This document shows positions 45,411-54,410 of a DNA stretch of 64,000 bases, piece after piece. Location: NCBI RefSeq assembly GCF_024171815.1, contig NZ_JAMTCJ010000001.1, positions 62,001-126,000 of the forward strand. The letters run 5' to 3'. Position 1 is the first letter of the stretch, and each line of letters opens with the position of its first letter. The position numbers and the translations under genes were made by a program. The DNA comes from Williamsia maris. GTDB lineage: Bacteria > Actinomycetota > Actinomycetes > Mycobacteriales > Mycobacteriaceae. Below the pieces are notes generated by a model. It saw only the letters and a program-made list of their open reading frames with translations. It was not told the DNA's origin and ran no database searches.

Positions 45411-46679
45411 ATGGAACTGGTCCTGTCGTTCAACGGCAGCCGCGGCGATGTCCAGCCCGGCGTCGCGCTGGCCGTCGCGGTGGCTGCGCGGGGCCACACG
45501 GTGCGAATGGCCGTGCCACCCAATCTCGTTGACTTCGCGCGGGCCGCGGGTGTCCGCGCCGAGCCGTGCGGTGCCGACACCAGGGCGCTGCTGGGTTCCG
45601 ACCTCGTCACCCGAGACCTCAAGTCGCGCAACCCCGTGTCGCGGATGCGCGCCGTCGCCGAGGTGACCCACCTGGGGAGTCGCGCGGCTGCGGCCGAACT
45701 CGTCGAGATCTGCACCGGCGCCGACGCGATCGTCGGGGGCAGCGTCGGGCAGGAGCGTTCGCTCACCGCGGCCGAGGCGCTCGGTGTGCCCTACCTCCCC
45801 GTGCACTACTGCCCCATGCGGACCAACGGCGCGGCCTCGCCGCTCGCGCAGTGGGGCCTCGACCCGCCTGCGTCGGTGTCCCGAGCATCCTGGCGGCTGC
45901 TCGAGCAGATCCTGTGGCAGACCAGCCGCAGCGGGGAGAACCGTCTGCGGTCCGACCTCGGCCTACGGCCGGCCCGCAGGTCAACGGCACGTCGGATCGC
46001 CGACCAGGGCGTGCCCGAGATCCAGGCCTACGATCCCGCCCTGTTCCCGGGACTGTCCGACGAATGGGGTGCGAGTCGTCCGCTGGTCGGGTTCCTCAAC
46101 CTCACCGGCGACACGAGAGCGCTGGTCGGAGCCGACGCACCCTCCACCGCACTGAACACCTGGCTCGACGGGGGCGAACCACCCGTCTACGTGGGGTTCG
46201 GCAGCATGACCGTCGACGATCCCGCCCGACTCGCCGACGCCATCGTGCGGGGCACCCAAGGACACCGCGTGCTCGTCGCGACCGGCTGGAGCGATTTCAT
46301 GTCCGACGCCGCCGACGACCGGATCCACGTGGTCGGCAGTGTCGACCACGACACCGTCCTGCCCCGCTGCTCGGTCGCCGTCCATCACGGGGGCGCCGGG
46401 TCCACAGCGGCCGGGCTGCGTGCCGGCCTGCCCGCCGTCATCTGCTGGCTGGGCGCCGATCAGCCGATGTGGGGACAGCAGGTGACGCACGCGGGTGCCG
46501 GGATCAGCGGTCCGCTCGCCGCACTCACCGAGACGACGTTGCGCGACTCGATCGACACCGTCCTCGCGCCCGCGTCGAGGGCCGCGGCGCAGGCGGTGAG
46601 CCGTCGGCTCATCGATCCGGTTCGGGCCGTCGACGCCGCTGTCGAGATCATCGAGTCCACCGTGCTCACCCGAGGGTGA
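45411..46679 (+). CDS. GT1 glycosyltransferase of the mycobacterial Gtf type, copy 2
   Basis: The 422-residue protein is a clear paralogue of the one at 35696: FNGSRGDVQPGVALAVAV, NLVDFARAAGV, RDLKSRNP, HYCPMR and the donor motif VHHGGAGSTAAGLRAGLPA followed by DQPMWGQQV. Family knowledge suggests addition of a sugar to a lipid-linked acceptor, as in glycopeptidolipid Gtf enzymes. It is slightly shorter than copy 1 in the middle region. It precedes the GT2 gene on the same strand with a 127-base gap. Confidence 0.88.
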   Translation: MELVLSFNGSRGDVQPGVALAVAVAARGHTVRMAVPPNLVDFARAAGVRAEPCGADTRALLGSDLVTRDLKSRNPVSRMRAVAEVTHLGSRAAAAELVEICTGADAIVGGSVGQERSLTAAEALGVPYLPVHYCPMRTNGAASPLAQWGLDPPASVSRASWRLLEQILWQTSRSGENRLRSDLGLRPARRSTARRIADQGVPEIQAYDPALFPGLSDEWGASRPLVGFLNLTGDTRALVGADAPSTALNTWLDGGEPPVYVGFGSMTVDDPARLADAIVRGTQGHRVLVATGWSDFMSDAADDRIHVVGSVDHDTVLPRCSVAVHHGGAGSTAAGLRAGLPAVICWLGADQPMWGQQVTHAGAGISGPLAALTETTLRDSIDTVLAPASRAAAQAVSRRLIDPVRAVDAAVEIIESTVLTRG

Positions 46680-46806
46680 TCACCACCACGATCAGCGGTC
46701 GTCGCCGGGCCGCCGCGCCCGGGATCGCTTAGGGTCAGGGCGTGTCGTGTGCACGGCGAACCTTCTCACCGCACGCGCACGACGCCTGACCGGGGGTGAG
46801 GAAAGA

Positions 46807-47691
46807 ATGTCGACGACGCTGCTGTCCGTGGTGATTCCCACGTACAACGAGGAGGACGTGATCGCCGACTGCCTCGACCGTCTGCTGCCCCAGCTCGATC
46901 ACATCCACGAGATCGTCGTGGTGGACAACAACTCCGGTGACAAGACGGTCGACATCGTCGCGACGTACGTCGACCGCTACCCGGCTGTCCGGATGATCTC
47001 CGAGGAGAGTCAGGGACTGGTGTTCGCGCGTAACGCGGGCCTCGACGCCGCCACCGGGACCGCGATCGCCCGCATCGACTCCGACACCATGGTCGGACCG
47101 CGCTGGGCCGCCGACATCGTCGACTTCCTCGACGCCGACACCGACGGCCGGTGGGCCGCCCTGTGCGGTCGCGGCGAGGCCTATGGCCTCCCCTACGGCG
47201 ACGCGATGTCGCGGATCAAGGAGCGGATCGCGTTCCTGCCGTTCGCCGCACGTCGCCACAGCAGGAATTCGGAGGTCAAGCCGGTCTTCGTGCTCTACGG
47301 GTCGAACATGGTGCTCCGACGCGACACGTGGCTGGCCATCCGCGAATCGGTGAGCATGCGCCGCGACATCTTCGAGGATGTCGACACCGGGTTGTGCGTC
47401 GGCGAGATCGGTGGCCGCAACGCCTTCCTGCCCCATCTCGGGGTCGGGGTGTCGCCGCGCCGGATGGAGAGCAGCGTCGGCTCGTTCGTCCGCTACATGA
47501 GCTTCCTACCGCGGACGTTCCTGCTGCACAAGCGATACGGACTCGCGCTCGGTTCGCTGACGCTCTACGTCCCGTGGGTGACAGTGGTGCATTCCGCCCG
47601 GCTGATCCTGATCCGGAGCTACGACGTCGAGACGCGGACGTTCGCGCCGCGTCACCTGCTGCGGCGGACCACCGACCGCATCATGCCCTGA
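46807..47691 (+). CDS. GT2 family glycosyltransferase
   Basis: The ATG at 46807 has GAGGAAAGA just upstream, giving 294 residues. The GT-A fold is evident: SVVIPTYNEEDVIADCLDRL, VVDNNSGDKTVDIV, SQGLVFARNAGLD and the metal-binding RIDSDTMVG. A C-terminal segment with aromatic and basic residues (VRYMSFLPRTFLLHKRYGLA) may associate with the membrane. It probably adds one sugar to the locus product. A TTAGGGT box around 46729-46735 may be its promoter. It converges with the second exporter across 15 bases. There is no counterpart near the first module. Confidence 0.85.
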   Translation: MSTTLLSVVIPTYNEEDVIADCLDRLLPQLDHIHEIVVVDNNSGDKTVDIVATYVDRYPAVRMISEESQGLVFARNAGLDAATGTAIARIDSDTMVGPRWAADIVDFLDADTDGRWAALCGRGEAYGLPYGDAMSRIKERIAFLPFAARRHSRNSEVKPVFVLYGSNMVLRRDTWLAIRESVSMRRDIFEDVDTGLCVGEIGGRNAFLPHLGVGVSPRRMESSVGSFVRYMSFLPRTFLLHKRYGLALGSLTLYVPWVTVVHSARLILIRSYDVETRTFAPRHLLRRTTDRIMP

Positions 47692-47707
47692 GTCGTACCG
47701 CCACGCC

Positions 47708-48523
47708 TCACGCGCGGCGCATGTAGACCCGCAACGTCAACGGCGCCACCACGATCAGCACGACGGCCGCGCCGAGCAATGACCACGCGATCTGCATCCC
47801 GTAGATCCCGTCGGCCATCTCCCGTACCGCGGAGACAAGGTGCGAGACCGGGTTCACCCCGGCGAACGCCTGCATCCACCCGGGCATCGTCGCCACCGGG
47901 ACCAGGGCGTTGGACATGAACGTCAGCGGCATCAACACGAGCATCGACACCCCCTGCACCGTCGACGCCTTCTCCATGACGACCCCCATCAGCGCGAAGA
48001 TCCAGCTCAACGCGAACGCGACCACGACGACCAACACGCAGGCGAGAACGACCCCGACCACACTGCCCGGTCGGTACCCCATGAACAGGCCGACGATGAC
48101 GGTGATCGTGGTACCGACGATGTAGCGGAGCACGTCGGCGAGCAACGATCCGGCCAGCGGCGCGATCCGGGCGATCGGGAGCGTGCGGAAGCGGTCGAAG
48201 ACCCCCTTGTTCATGTCCTCGCGCAACTGGACTCCGGTCGTGACCGAGGCCGCCAGGGCGACCTGCACGAGAACCCCGGGGATGAGGATCGGGAGATAAC
48301 CGGTCACGTCACCGGCGATCGCCCCGCCGAAGATGCTCGAGAACATCACGGTGAACACGATCGGCAGGACGATGACGTCGAACAGGTGTTGCGGGTTGTG
48401 CTTGATCTTGAGCAGTCCCCGGCCCGCCATGGTGGCCGACTGGGTGACCGCCTCGACGACGGTCACCTGACGGGCGGTGGGCGTGGGGGTGTCGATGTGC
48501 GACACCGTCGAGATGGCGGTCAT
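47708..48523 (-). CDS. DrrB-type ABC exporter permease, copy 2
   Basis: The 271-residue permease starts at ATG 48523, overlapping the ATPase stop (ATGA). It has six membrane segments with FDVIVLPIVFTVMFSSIFGG, DMNKGVFDRFRTLPIARIAPL and FALSWIFALMGVV, all strongly similar to the permease at 33450. A longer in-frame reading across the ATPase gene is a shadow. It should form an exporter with the ATPase encoded just upstream. Confidence 0.9.
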   Translation of the reverse strand: MTAISTVSHIDTPTPTARQVTVVEAVTQSATMAGRGLLKIKHNPQHLFDVIVLPIVFTVMFSSIFGGAIAGDVTGYLPILIPGVLVQVALAASVTTGVQLREDMNKGVFDRFRTLPIARIAPLAGSLLADVLRYIVGTTITVIVGLFMGYRPGSVVGVVLACVLVVVVAFALSWIFALMGVVMEKASTVQGVSMLVLMPLTFMSNALVPVATMPGWMQAFAGVNPVSHLVSAVREMADGIYGMQIAWSLLGAAVVLIVVAPLTLRVYMRRA

Positions 48524-49476
48524 GCTGCGTCCTCTCCGACGCCGGTGATCGAGAAGAACACGTCGTCGAGACTCGGCTTGACCACGTTCACCTCGGCCAG
48601 CTCGATGCCCACCGAACCGAGCGCCACCAGGATTCGGCCCACCACCGCGAGGTCGGTCAGGGCCACGGTCAGGGTTCCGTCGCCCGCGGCGGTCACCGCA
48701 CCCGTCGGCACATGCCGTTCGGCGACGGAGAACGCGAGTGCGACAGCCGTCGGTTCGGCAGGCGTGAGCACGAGCGCCGAACTGCCGACCGACGACTTGA
48801 GTCCGTCGGCCGTCCCCTCGGCCACCACCCTGCCGCGATCGATGACCGCGATGCGGTCCGCGAGCTGGTCGGCCTCCTCGAGGTATTGGGTGGTCAGCAG
48901 GATCGTCGACCCCTCGGCGACGAGCTGACGCACCGTGTCCCACATCTGCGCCCGCGTCCGCGGGTCGAGCCCGGTGGTGGGCTCGTCGAGGAACAGCAAC
49001 GGCGGCCGCGAGATCAGACTGGCGGCGAGATCGAGCCGCCGGCGCATGCCGCCGGAGAAGTTCTTCAACGTCTTCGACGCGGCCTCCTGCAGACCGAACT
49101 GTTCGAGCAGGTCGTGCGCACGGGCCCGCGAGTGACGACGCGAGCGCCCCAGCAACCGGCTGAAGACCATCAGGTTCTCGGTCGCGGTCAGGTCCTCGTC
49201 GACCGAGGCGTACTGCCCGGTGACGCCGATCATCGATCGCACCTCGGTGGCCTCGGCCACCACGTCGCGGCCGAAGACGCGCGCGCTGCCGCCGTCCGGA
49301 CGCAACAGCGTCGCGAGCATCCGCACCGTGGTCGTCTTGCCCGCTCCGTTCGGGCCGAGCACCGCGTACACACTTCCCTGTGGCACGACGAGATCGACCC
49401 CGTCCACCGCCCTCATCGACCCGAAGGTCTTGGTCAGTGCGTGGGTCTCGATGGCCGGCCGATCGCCCGGTGTCAT
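48520..49476 (-). CDS. DrrA-type ABC exporter ATPase, copy 2
   Basis: The 318-residue ATPase has Walker A GPNGAGKTTTVRM (about residue 37), signature FSGGMRRRLDLAASL, Walker B LLFLDEPTTGLDP and a C-terminal DrrA extension. The ATG has GAGGGG about six bases upstream. Compared with copy 1 it lacks the 72-residue proline-rich extension. It is divergent from the second A-B-C trio across a 550-base gap. Confidence 0.9.
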   Translation of the reverse strand: MTPGDRPAIETHALTKTFGSMRAVDGVDLVVPQGSVYAVLGPNGAGKTTTVRMLATLLRPDGGSARVFGRDVVAEATEVRSMIGVTGQYASVDEDLTATENLMVFSRLLGRSRRHSRARAHDLLEQFGLQEAASKTLKNFSGGMRRRLDLAASLISRPPLLFLDEPTTGLDPRTRAQMWDTVRQLVAEGSTILLTTQYLEEADQLADRIAVIDRGRVVAEGTADGLKSSVGSSALVLTPAEPTAVALAFSVAERHVPTGAVTAAGDGTLTVALTDLAVVGRILVALGSVGIELAEVNVVKPSLDDVFFSITGVGEDAA

Positions 49477-50026
49477 GTGTGTCCCCTCGATCGAGTCGTC
49501 GCGACATCGTGGAGTGTCGCCGTCAGAACCTCTGTCGTGTGCGCGATCTGGGCAAAGTGTAGGTGCCGATTCACGTTGTCGGCGGCGCTGATCGGCGCGA
49601 AGCGCGCCGCATCGGTCGTTCTTGTTCGGATGTACGGCGCGATGTCACACGCCCGTTACACGGATGCGATCTCGATGACTCAAAGGACCGCGTGATCTCG
49701 AAGTCGCTGTGGCGTCGAGATTTTCGGTGATCGTCCTCACCGTCATCCGAAAGCCGTTGCAAGCAACGCGATCTGAGGTATCTGAACACTCCTCCGGGGG
49801 CGTGTGACGGTCCGGACCGGCCCATCAGTGATGAAGAACACTCGTTACCCAGGTAAACAACATCGGCCCGGTCTGCCTACCATTTGCTCACCCCCGAATC
49901 GGGCATCTCCGAACGAACGGGGCATCCGACGGGCTCGGCAGCGCTGCCGGGATCGACCGCACGACACCTTCGATGCGTGTCGCTCATGCCCAGGACCACC
50001 ATCGGCGCGAAATCTGAGAGGCTGAA
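49477..50026. other. Large intergenic region between exporter copy 2 and the second A-B-C trio
   Basis: I see no convincing gene in these 550 bases; the short open frames lack ribosome sites and family features. The region is AT-richer than the genes. It holds a GGCGCG/CGCGCC hairpin near 49595-49610, a dyad TTACCCAGGTAA (49845-49856) placed just upstream of a TACCAT -10-like box (49878-49883), and a CGACAC/GTGTCG inverted repeat closer to the class A start. It most likely carries divergent promoters and a leader of over 100 bases for the trio. Confidence 0.45.
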
Positions 50027-51475
50027 GTGGAATTCACCGAATTGGCCGACTACCCCCTACCGGCCGGACAGCTGACGGAGTGGACTCCACGTCTCGTCGA
50101 CGACGAGAGCGCCTGGGTGCACGACACCCGGCCACTGAGCTACCTGCACGAGGACTACTGCGGGCGCGGCAGCACCTGCCATCCGCCCACCGCACCCGAG
50201 GACGGGCACCAACGTGGGTCCTGGCTGGGTGCGGCGTTCGAGATCCCGCATCGCCACGACCCCGACGCGGTGGCCCGCGCCCTCACGGTGTGGATGCGTC
50301 GGCACGAGGTCTTCCGGACCACGGTCTCCGAGACCCGCGACGACGACGGTGTCCGCCTGTGCCGACGATCGACCTCCGATGTCGAGGTGGCCGGCACCGT
50401 CGTCGGTCACATGCGTACGGGCACAAGGGTTCACGAACACCTCGTCGGCCTCTTCGAGCGACTGTCCCCGCTGCAGTGGCCGCACTGCCTGGCGGTCACC
50501 ATCGCCCAGACCGACTCCGCCGAGGACTCCTTCGTGCTGGTGTTCGGCGCCGACCACTCGGTGATGGACGCCTACTCCATGCTCCTCGCGATCGGTGAGA
50601 TCCAGCGCATCTACGAATGCGAGTTGGCGGGGCAGGACCCCGAACTACCCATGGCGGGAAGTCATCTGGATTTCAGCGTGGACGAGCGGGTGGTCGGACA
50701 GGCCCTCGACGCCGAGCACCGCGCGGTCGACGTGTGGAGTCGCTTCCTCGCGCGTGACGAGGGCCGGTTCCCCGCGTTCCCACTCCCGGTCACGGGCCCG
50801 AGCTCGTCGCACCGCCGACACCAGAGCGGCACATCGTCCTGGGTCCTGTCGGCCACGCAGTCCGACGCGATCAACCGCCGCGCCCGCGAGTCCGGACACT
50901 CCATGCAGTCCGCCGTGCTCGCCGCGCTCGCGCTGACCACGCGGACGGTCGCCGGCGCCGACGTCACCCGGTTCGCGATGCCCATGCACACCCGCAACCA
51001 GGCGCAGTACGTCTCGTCGGTGGGGTGGTTCGTCGGGATGATCCCGATCGAGGTGGACGTGCGCGGGGTGGAGTCGTTCGACGACTGCCTGTCGCGGGCG
51101 GGCGGCGCGGTCACCGCGCACAAGGACCTGGCGCAGTTCCCGTACCCACGCATTGCCGAACTCATCGGCGTCGAGGAGGTGCCACGGTTCGTCGTGTCCT
51201 ACGTCGACGCCCGCTTCATCCCGGCCGCGCAGGACTGGTCCCGCTGGGGTGCGCGAACCCTGCGCGGAGCGGCCGAATCCGACGACGAGGTCTACCTCTG
51301 GATCGTCCGGTCTCCGAAGGGCATCTCGGTCTCGGCGCGGTTCCCGAGCAACCCGGTCGCGACCGCCGGTGTGCACGACTACCTGAACTCTTTCACCGCG
51401 GTGCTGGCACGGCTCGCCGCGGCCGGTACCGACCAGACCCGGCTCAGCGCCGACGATCTCGTGGCTGCGAGCTGA
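50027..51475 (+). CDS. PapA-like condensation-fold acyltransferase, class A copy 2
   Basis: 482 residues from a GTG with GAGAGG five bases upstream. It starts EFTELADYPLPAGQLTEWTP, almost matching copy 1 at 38352. The active-site motif is DHSVMDAYS with His177 and Asp181. PMHTRNQAQY, VGWFVGMIPI, SYVDARF and EVYLWIVR complete the family landmarks. The gap to the class B gene is five bases. Role as for the other PapA-like proteins: transfer of an acyl group to a sugar or lipid hydroxyl, inferred from family. Confidence 0.85.
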   Translation: MEFTELADYPLPAGQLTEWTPRLVDDESAWVHDTRPLSYLHEDYCGRGSTCHPPTAPEDGHQRGSWLGAAFEIPHRHDPDAVARALTVWMRRHEVFRTTVSETRDDDGVRLCRRSTSDVEVAGTVVGHMRTGTRVHEHLVGLFERLSPLQWPHCLAVTIAQTDSAEDSFVLVFGADHSVMDAYSMLLAIGEIQRIYECELAGQDPELPMAGSHLDFSVDERVVGQALDAEHRAVDVWSRFLARDEGRFPAFPLPVTGPSSSHRRHQSGTSSWVLSATQSDAINRRARESGHSMQSAVLAALALTTRTVAGADVTRFAMPMHTRNQAQYVSSVGWFVGMIPIEVDVRGVESFDDCLSRAGGAVTAHKDLAQFPYPRIAELIGVEEVPRFVVSYVDARFIPAAQDWSRWGARTLRGAAESDDEVYLWIVRSPKGISVSARFPSNPVATAGVHDYLNSFTAVLARLAAAGTDQTRLSADDLVAAS

Positions 51476-51480
51476 TCGCG

Positions 51481-52983
51481 ATGATGATCGACATGCTCTC
51501 GCACTGGCAACCCGCACGGGGCCGCCTGGTGGAGCTCACGGCGACGGCCGCGTCGGTGGCCGCCGCCGGCTCGGCGCTCGCCCACCCGACACCGGCGTCG
51601 TTCCTCCAGGAGAACCACCTGCGGGGATCGGCGGCCACCGCGGCGCGCGGTGACGCGCACAAGGCCTACCTCGCCGCCACCACCGAGGTCGAGGGCGACT
51701 TCGACGCCGACGCGCTGGCCCGTGCCTTTCGGCGATTCGTCGCGCGGCACGACGGGCTGCGGTCGTGGTTCGACGTCACCGACGGGGCGGTCACCCGGCA
51801 CATGGTGGCCCTGGCCGACATAGCCTTCGAGGCGACGGCCGTCGGCTCGGTCGACGACTACGGATATCTTCGGGCCGACGACGGGGCGGCGCCGCTGGCG
51901 CGTCGGTTCTCCGACCACGTCGAGCAACGCTTCAGCCAGAACGCCAACGCTCTGAGCTGGCCGGGTTTCGTCGCCGGTGCGATCGTCCGCGCCGACGGCT
52001 TCACGCTCTACTACGGCTGCGATCACGCGCTGAGCGACGGCATCTCCCAGGCTCTCGTCCTGGCCGAGGTGGCCGACCTGTACCTCTCCGAACGCGATGG
52101 CACCGACGTCGGCCCGTTCACGTCGGCACCCGCGGGATCCCAGCTCGACTACGTGGTGGCCGAACGCGCCCGCGCGCAGACGCTCACCGAGTCGTCGCCG
52201 GAGGTGCGTGGCTGGGTCGACATCGTCGCGCGCCACGGCAACCGGATGCCCCAGTTCCCCCTCGACCTCGGCCTGGCCCCCGGGGAGACCGCACCGGTCA
52301 CCCCGATCAAGTTCGACGTCCTCGACGCCGCCGGCGCGGAGGTCTTCGACCGGATCTGCCGGGATCACGGCGCCCGGATGATCGGCGGCATCATCGCCGC
52401 CCTGGCGATCGTCGATCACGAGTTGGCCGGGGTGGACAGCTATTTCGGCATCACCGCACTGAGCGATCGCGCTCTCGCGGGGAGCGAGCTCTCGCAGGGC
52501 TGGTTCTGCCGTTTCGCGCCGGTGTCGTTCCCCATCACGCCCGCCCGGACGTTCACCGAACTGGTGTCCGCCGCGCAGCAGGGGTGCGAGGTCGGCAAGT
52601 CGCTGTCGGATGTGCCGGTGCACACCGTGCTCGGCTCACTCCTGGCCAGCGGCGCGCAGAGCGGCGACGTGCTCATCACCCCGCAGTTGCTCTCCTACAT
52701 CGACTTCCGCCGGTTCCCGATGGCAGGCACCGCGGTATACGACCGCGGCATGCAGACCACCGGCGAGGGACGCACCTCGAATGCGTCCATGTGGGTGAAC
52801 CGGGACGACTCCGGTGTGTACGTCGGGACCCAGACGCCGGACACACCGACCGCCCAGCGGCGCCTGGCGCGCTACCACCGACGACTGCGGGAGGTGTTCG
52901 CGGCGGTCGTGGCCGAGGGCGACCACGTGATCGCGACCGCGGTCACCGAGAGGGAGCCCAGCCTTGCGCGTCACCACGATTGA
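51481..52983 (+). CDS. PapA-like condensation-fold acyltransferase, class B copy 2
   Basis: 500 residues if the first of three close ATG codons (51481, 51484, 51493) is used; no strong ribosome site, so it is probably coupled to class A. It begins LSHWQPARGRLVEL and has SFLQENHL, the active-site motif DHALSDGIS (His182, Asp186, Gly kept), ALSDRAL in place of PxHTR, GWFCRFAPVSF and SYIDFRRF. It matches copy 1 at 39863 feature for feature, confirming class B as a distinct type. The in-frame extension upstream of 51481 is a shadow of the class A gene. Confidence 0.83.
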   Translation: MMIDMLSHWQPARGRLVELTATAASVAAAGSALAHPTPASFLQENHLRGSAATAARGDAHKAYLAATTEVEGDFDADALARAFRRFVARHDGLRSWFDVTDGAVTRHMVALADIAFEATAVGSVDDYGYLRADDGAAPLARRFSDHVEQRFSQNANALSWPGFVAGAIVRADGFTLYYGCDHALSDGISQALVLAEVADLYLSERDGTDVGPFTSAPAGSQLDYVVAERARAQTLTESSPEVRGWVDIVARHGNRMPQFPLDLGLAPGETAPVTPIKFDVLDAAGAEVFDRICRDHGARMIGGIIAALAIVDHELAGVDSYFGITALSDRALAGSELSQGWFCRFAPVSFPITPARTFTELVSAAQQGCEVGKSLSDVPVHTVLGSLLASGAQSGDVLITPQLLSYIDFRRFPMAGTAVYDRGMQTTGEGRTSNASMWVNRDDSGVYVGTQTPDTPTAQRRLARYHRRLREVFAAVVAEGDHVIATAVTEREPSLARHHD

Positions 52984-54319
52984 CCGGTTCACCCCGGTCG
53001 GCGGGACACTGCACACCTGGTCGGTGAACTCGTCGGACAGCACGCCGGTCGTCTCGGCAGTCCCACCGTCGTTCAACCAGAGCTTCCACCTCGCCTCCGC
53101 AGGCGATTCCGACGACGCACCGAGCACGTGGCTCGCGGCGTCGTTCGACATCGACGGGCCCATCGATCTCAAGGCCATGGAGCAGGCGTACGCCATGCTC
53201 ATCGCCCGCCACGGCACACTGCACAGCGGCTTCACCCGTGAGAACGGCGCCATCGTCCGACGACTGCACGACCCGGCGACCCTGGGGCTCGACGCCGCGG
53301 CGCCCGTGGTCGGGCTCGACTCCGACGGGCTCCGCACCCACCTGTGGGACGCCCTGAACACCTCGTGCCCGATGCTCGGACCGCCGAGCTACCTGCTCGC
53401 CGCGGTCGACCGCAGCGATCGTTCGACGATCATCTGCGGCTTCGACCACGCCCACGTCGACGCCTACTCGATGGCGATCGTCATCGACGACCTGCACCAG
53501 CTGTACGAGGGATGCCTCGCCGAGCCCGGAGGGTTCTGCCCCCGGCGCCTGCCGCAGGCGGGCAGCTTCGTCGACTACTGCGCCGCCGAGGCCGACGACG
53601 ATCGCGACTACCGCACCCACCCGGCCATGGCGCGATGGCTCGAGTTCTTCGAGCGACACCGCAACACCCCGCCGTCGTTCCCGCTCGACCTCGGACTCGC
53701 CCCCGGCGAACAGGCACCCCAGGCCGTCGACCTGAGACAGGTGCTCGACCGCACCGGACTCGACGCGTTCGAGCGCGTGTGTCGCGAGAACGGCGCCAGC
53801 GTGTTCGCGGGCGTCCTGGCGGCGATGGCCCAGGCCGCGCACAACCTCGGCGCCGGGCGCGAGATGTCGGTGCTGTTCCCGATGCACACGCGTCGCTCCC
53901 GGCTGTGGCAGAACGCGGTGGGCTGGTTCACCACCAACGCCCCGCTGACCGTGCGCTGCGCAGACGACGTCCTCGACACCCTCGCCGCCACCGGGCCGGC
54001 GTTGCGGTCGGCCGTCGCACTCGGCGAGATCCCGGTGCCCCACGTCCTCGAGGCGATCGGCGGTCTCACCTGCCTGCGCAACGACATCTTCATGGTCTCC
54101 TACATCGACTACCGCCGACTCCCCGGCGCCGCCGCCCACGCCACGATCGACGCGCACCACATCTCCAACGTCACCACCGCCGACGACGCACAGTTCTGGG
54201 TCTCGCGGACCGACGACGGCGTCGCGCTGCGGAGCCGGTACCCGGACACACCGACCGCCCACACCCAACTGGGCGCGTTCTTCGCCGAGCTGGAGTTCGT
54301 CGTTCGCTCGATCATCTGA
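52964..54319 (+). CDS. PapA-like condensation-fold acyltransferase, class C copy 2
   Basis: 451 residues from a TTG with GGGAG upstream, overlapping the class B end by 20 bases. Its start (TTIDRFTPVGGTLHTW) lines up with copy 1 at 41275. The active-site motif is DHAHVDAYS with His162 and Asp166. PMHTRRSRLW, VGWFTTNAPL and SYIDYRRL are present. It is the last gene of the inserted locus; sseA begins 92 bases later with its own -10-like box. Confidence 0.83.
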   Translation: MRVTTIDRFTPVGGTLHTWSVNSSDSTPVVSAVPPSFNQSFHLASAGDSDDAPSTWLAASFDIDGPIDLKAMEQAYAMLIARHGTLHSGFTRENGAIVRRLHDPATLGLDAAAPVVGLDSDGLRTHLWDALNTSCPMLGPPSYLLAAVDRSDRSTIICGFDHAHVDAYSMAIVIDDLHQLYEGCLAEPGGFCPRRLPQAGSFVDYCAAEADDDRDYRTHPAMARWLEFFERHRNTPPSFPLDLGLAPGEQAPQAVDLRQVLDRTGLDAFERVCRENGASVFAGVLAAMAQAAHNLGAGREMSVLFPMHTRRSRLWQNAVGWFTTNAPLTVRCADDVLDTLAATGPALRSAVALGEIPVPHVLEAIGGLTCLRNDIFMVSYIDYRRLPGAAAHATIDAHHISNVTTADDAQFWVSRTDDGVALRSRYPDTPTAHTQLGAFFAELEFVVRSII

Positions 54320-54410
54320 TCTCGACCGCGGTGATGCGACGCGCGGGGACGGTGACCACTAGGCTCGGACGCGTACTCGTCCGCCCACCTCAAGCCCCGG
54401 GAGCCGTGCC

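Noticed and set aside
45384-45806. N-terminal extension of D3 by over 140 residues
   Set aside because: The extension is antisense to Gtf copy 2, has no domain features and would cover its promoter; homology begins at the MRRLETQ region.
47708-49507. A 599-codon minus-strand frame covering both permease and ATPase copy 2
   Set aside because: Only its C-terminal 271 residues are a real permease. The rest is an Arg-rich shadow of the ATPase, which is encoded in another frame with full motifs.
32305-54319. Recent mobile island
   Set aside because: No transposase, integrase, tRNA end or direct repeats were seen at the edges, and the genes share the composition of their surroundings. Old insertion or expansion is more likely.
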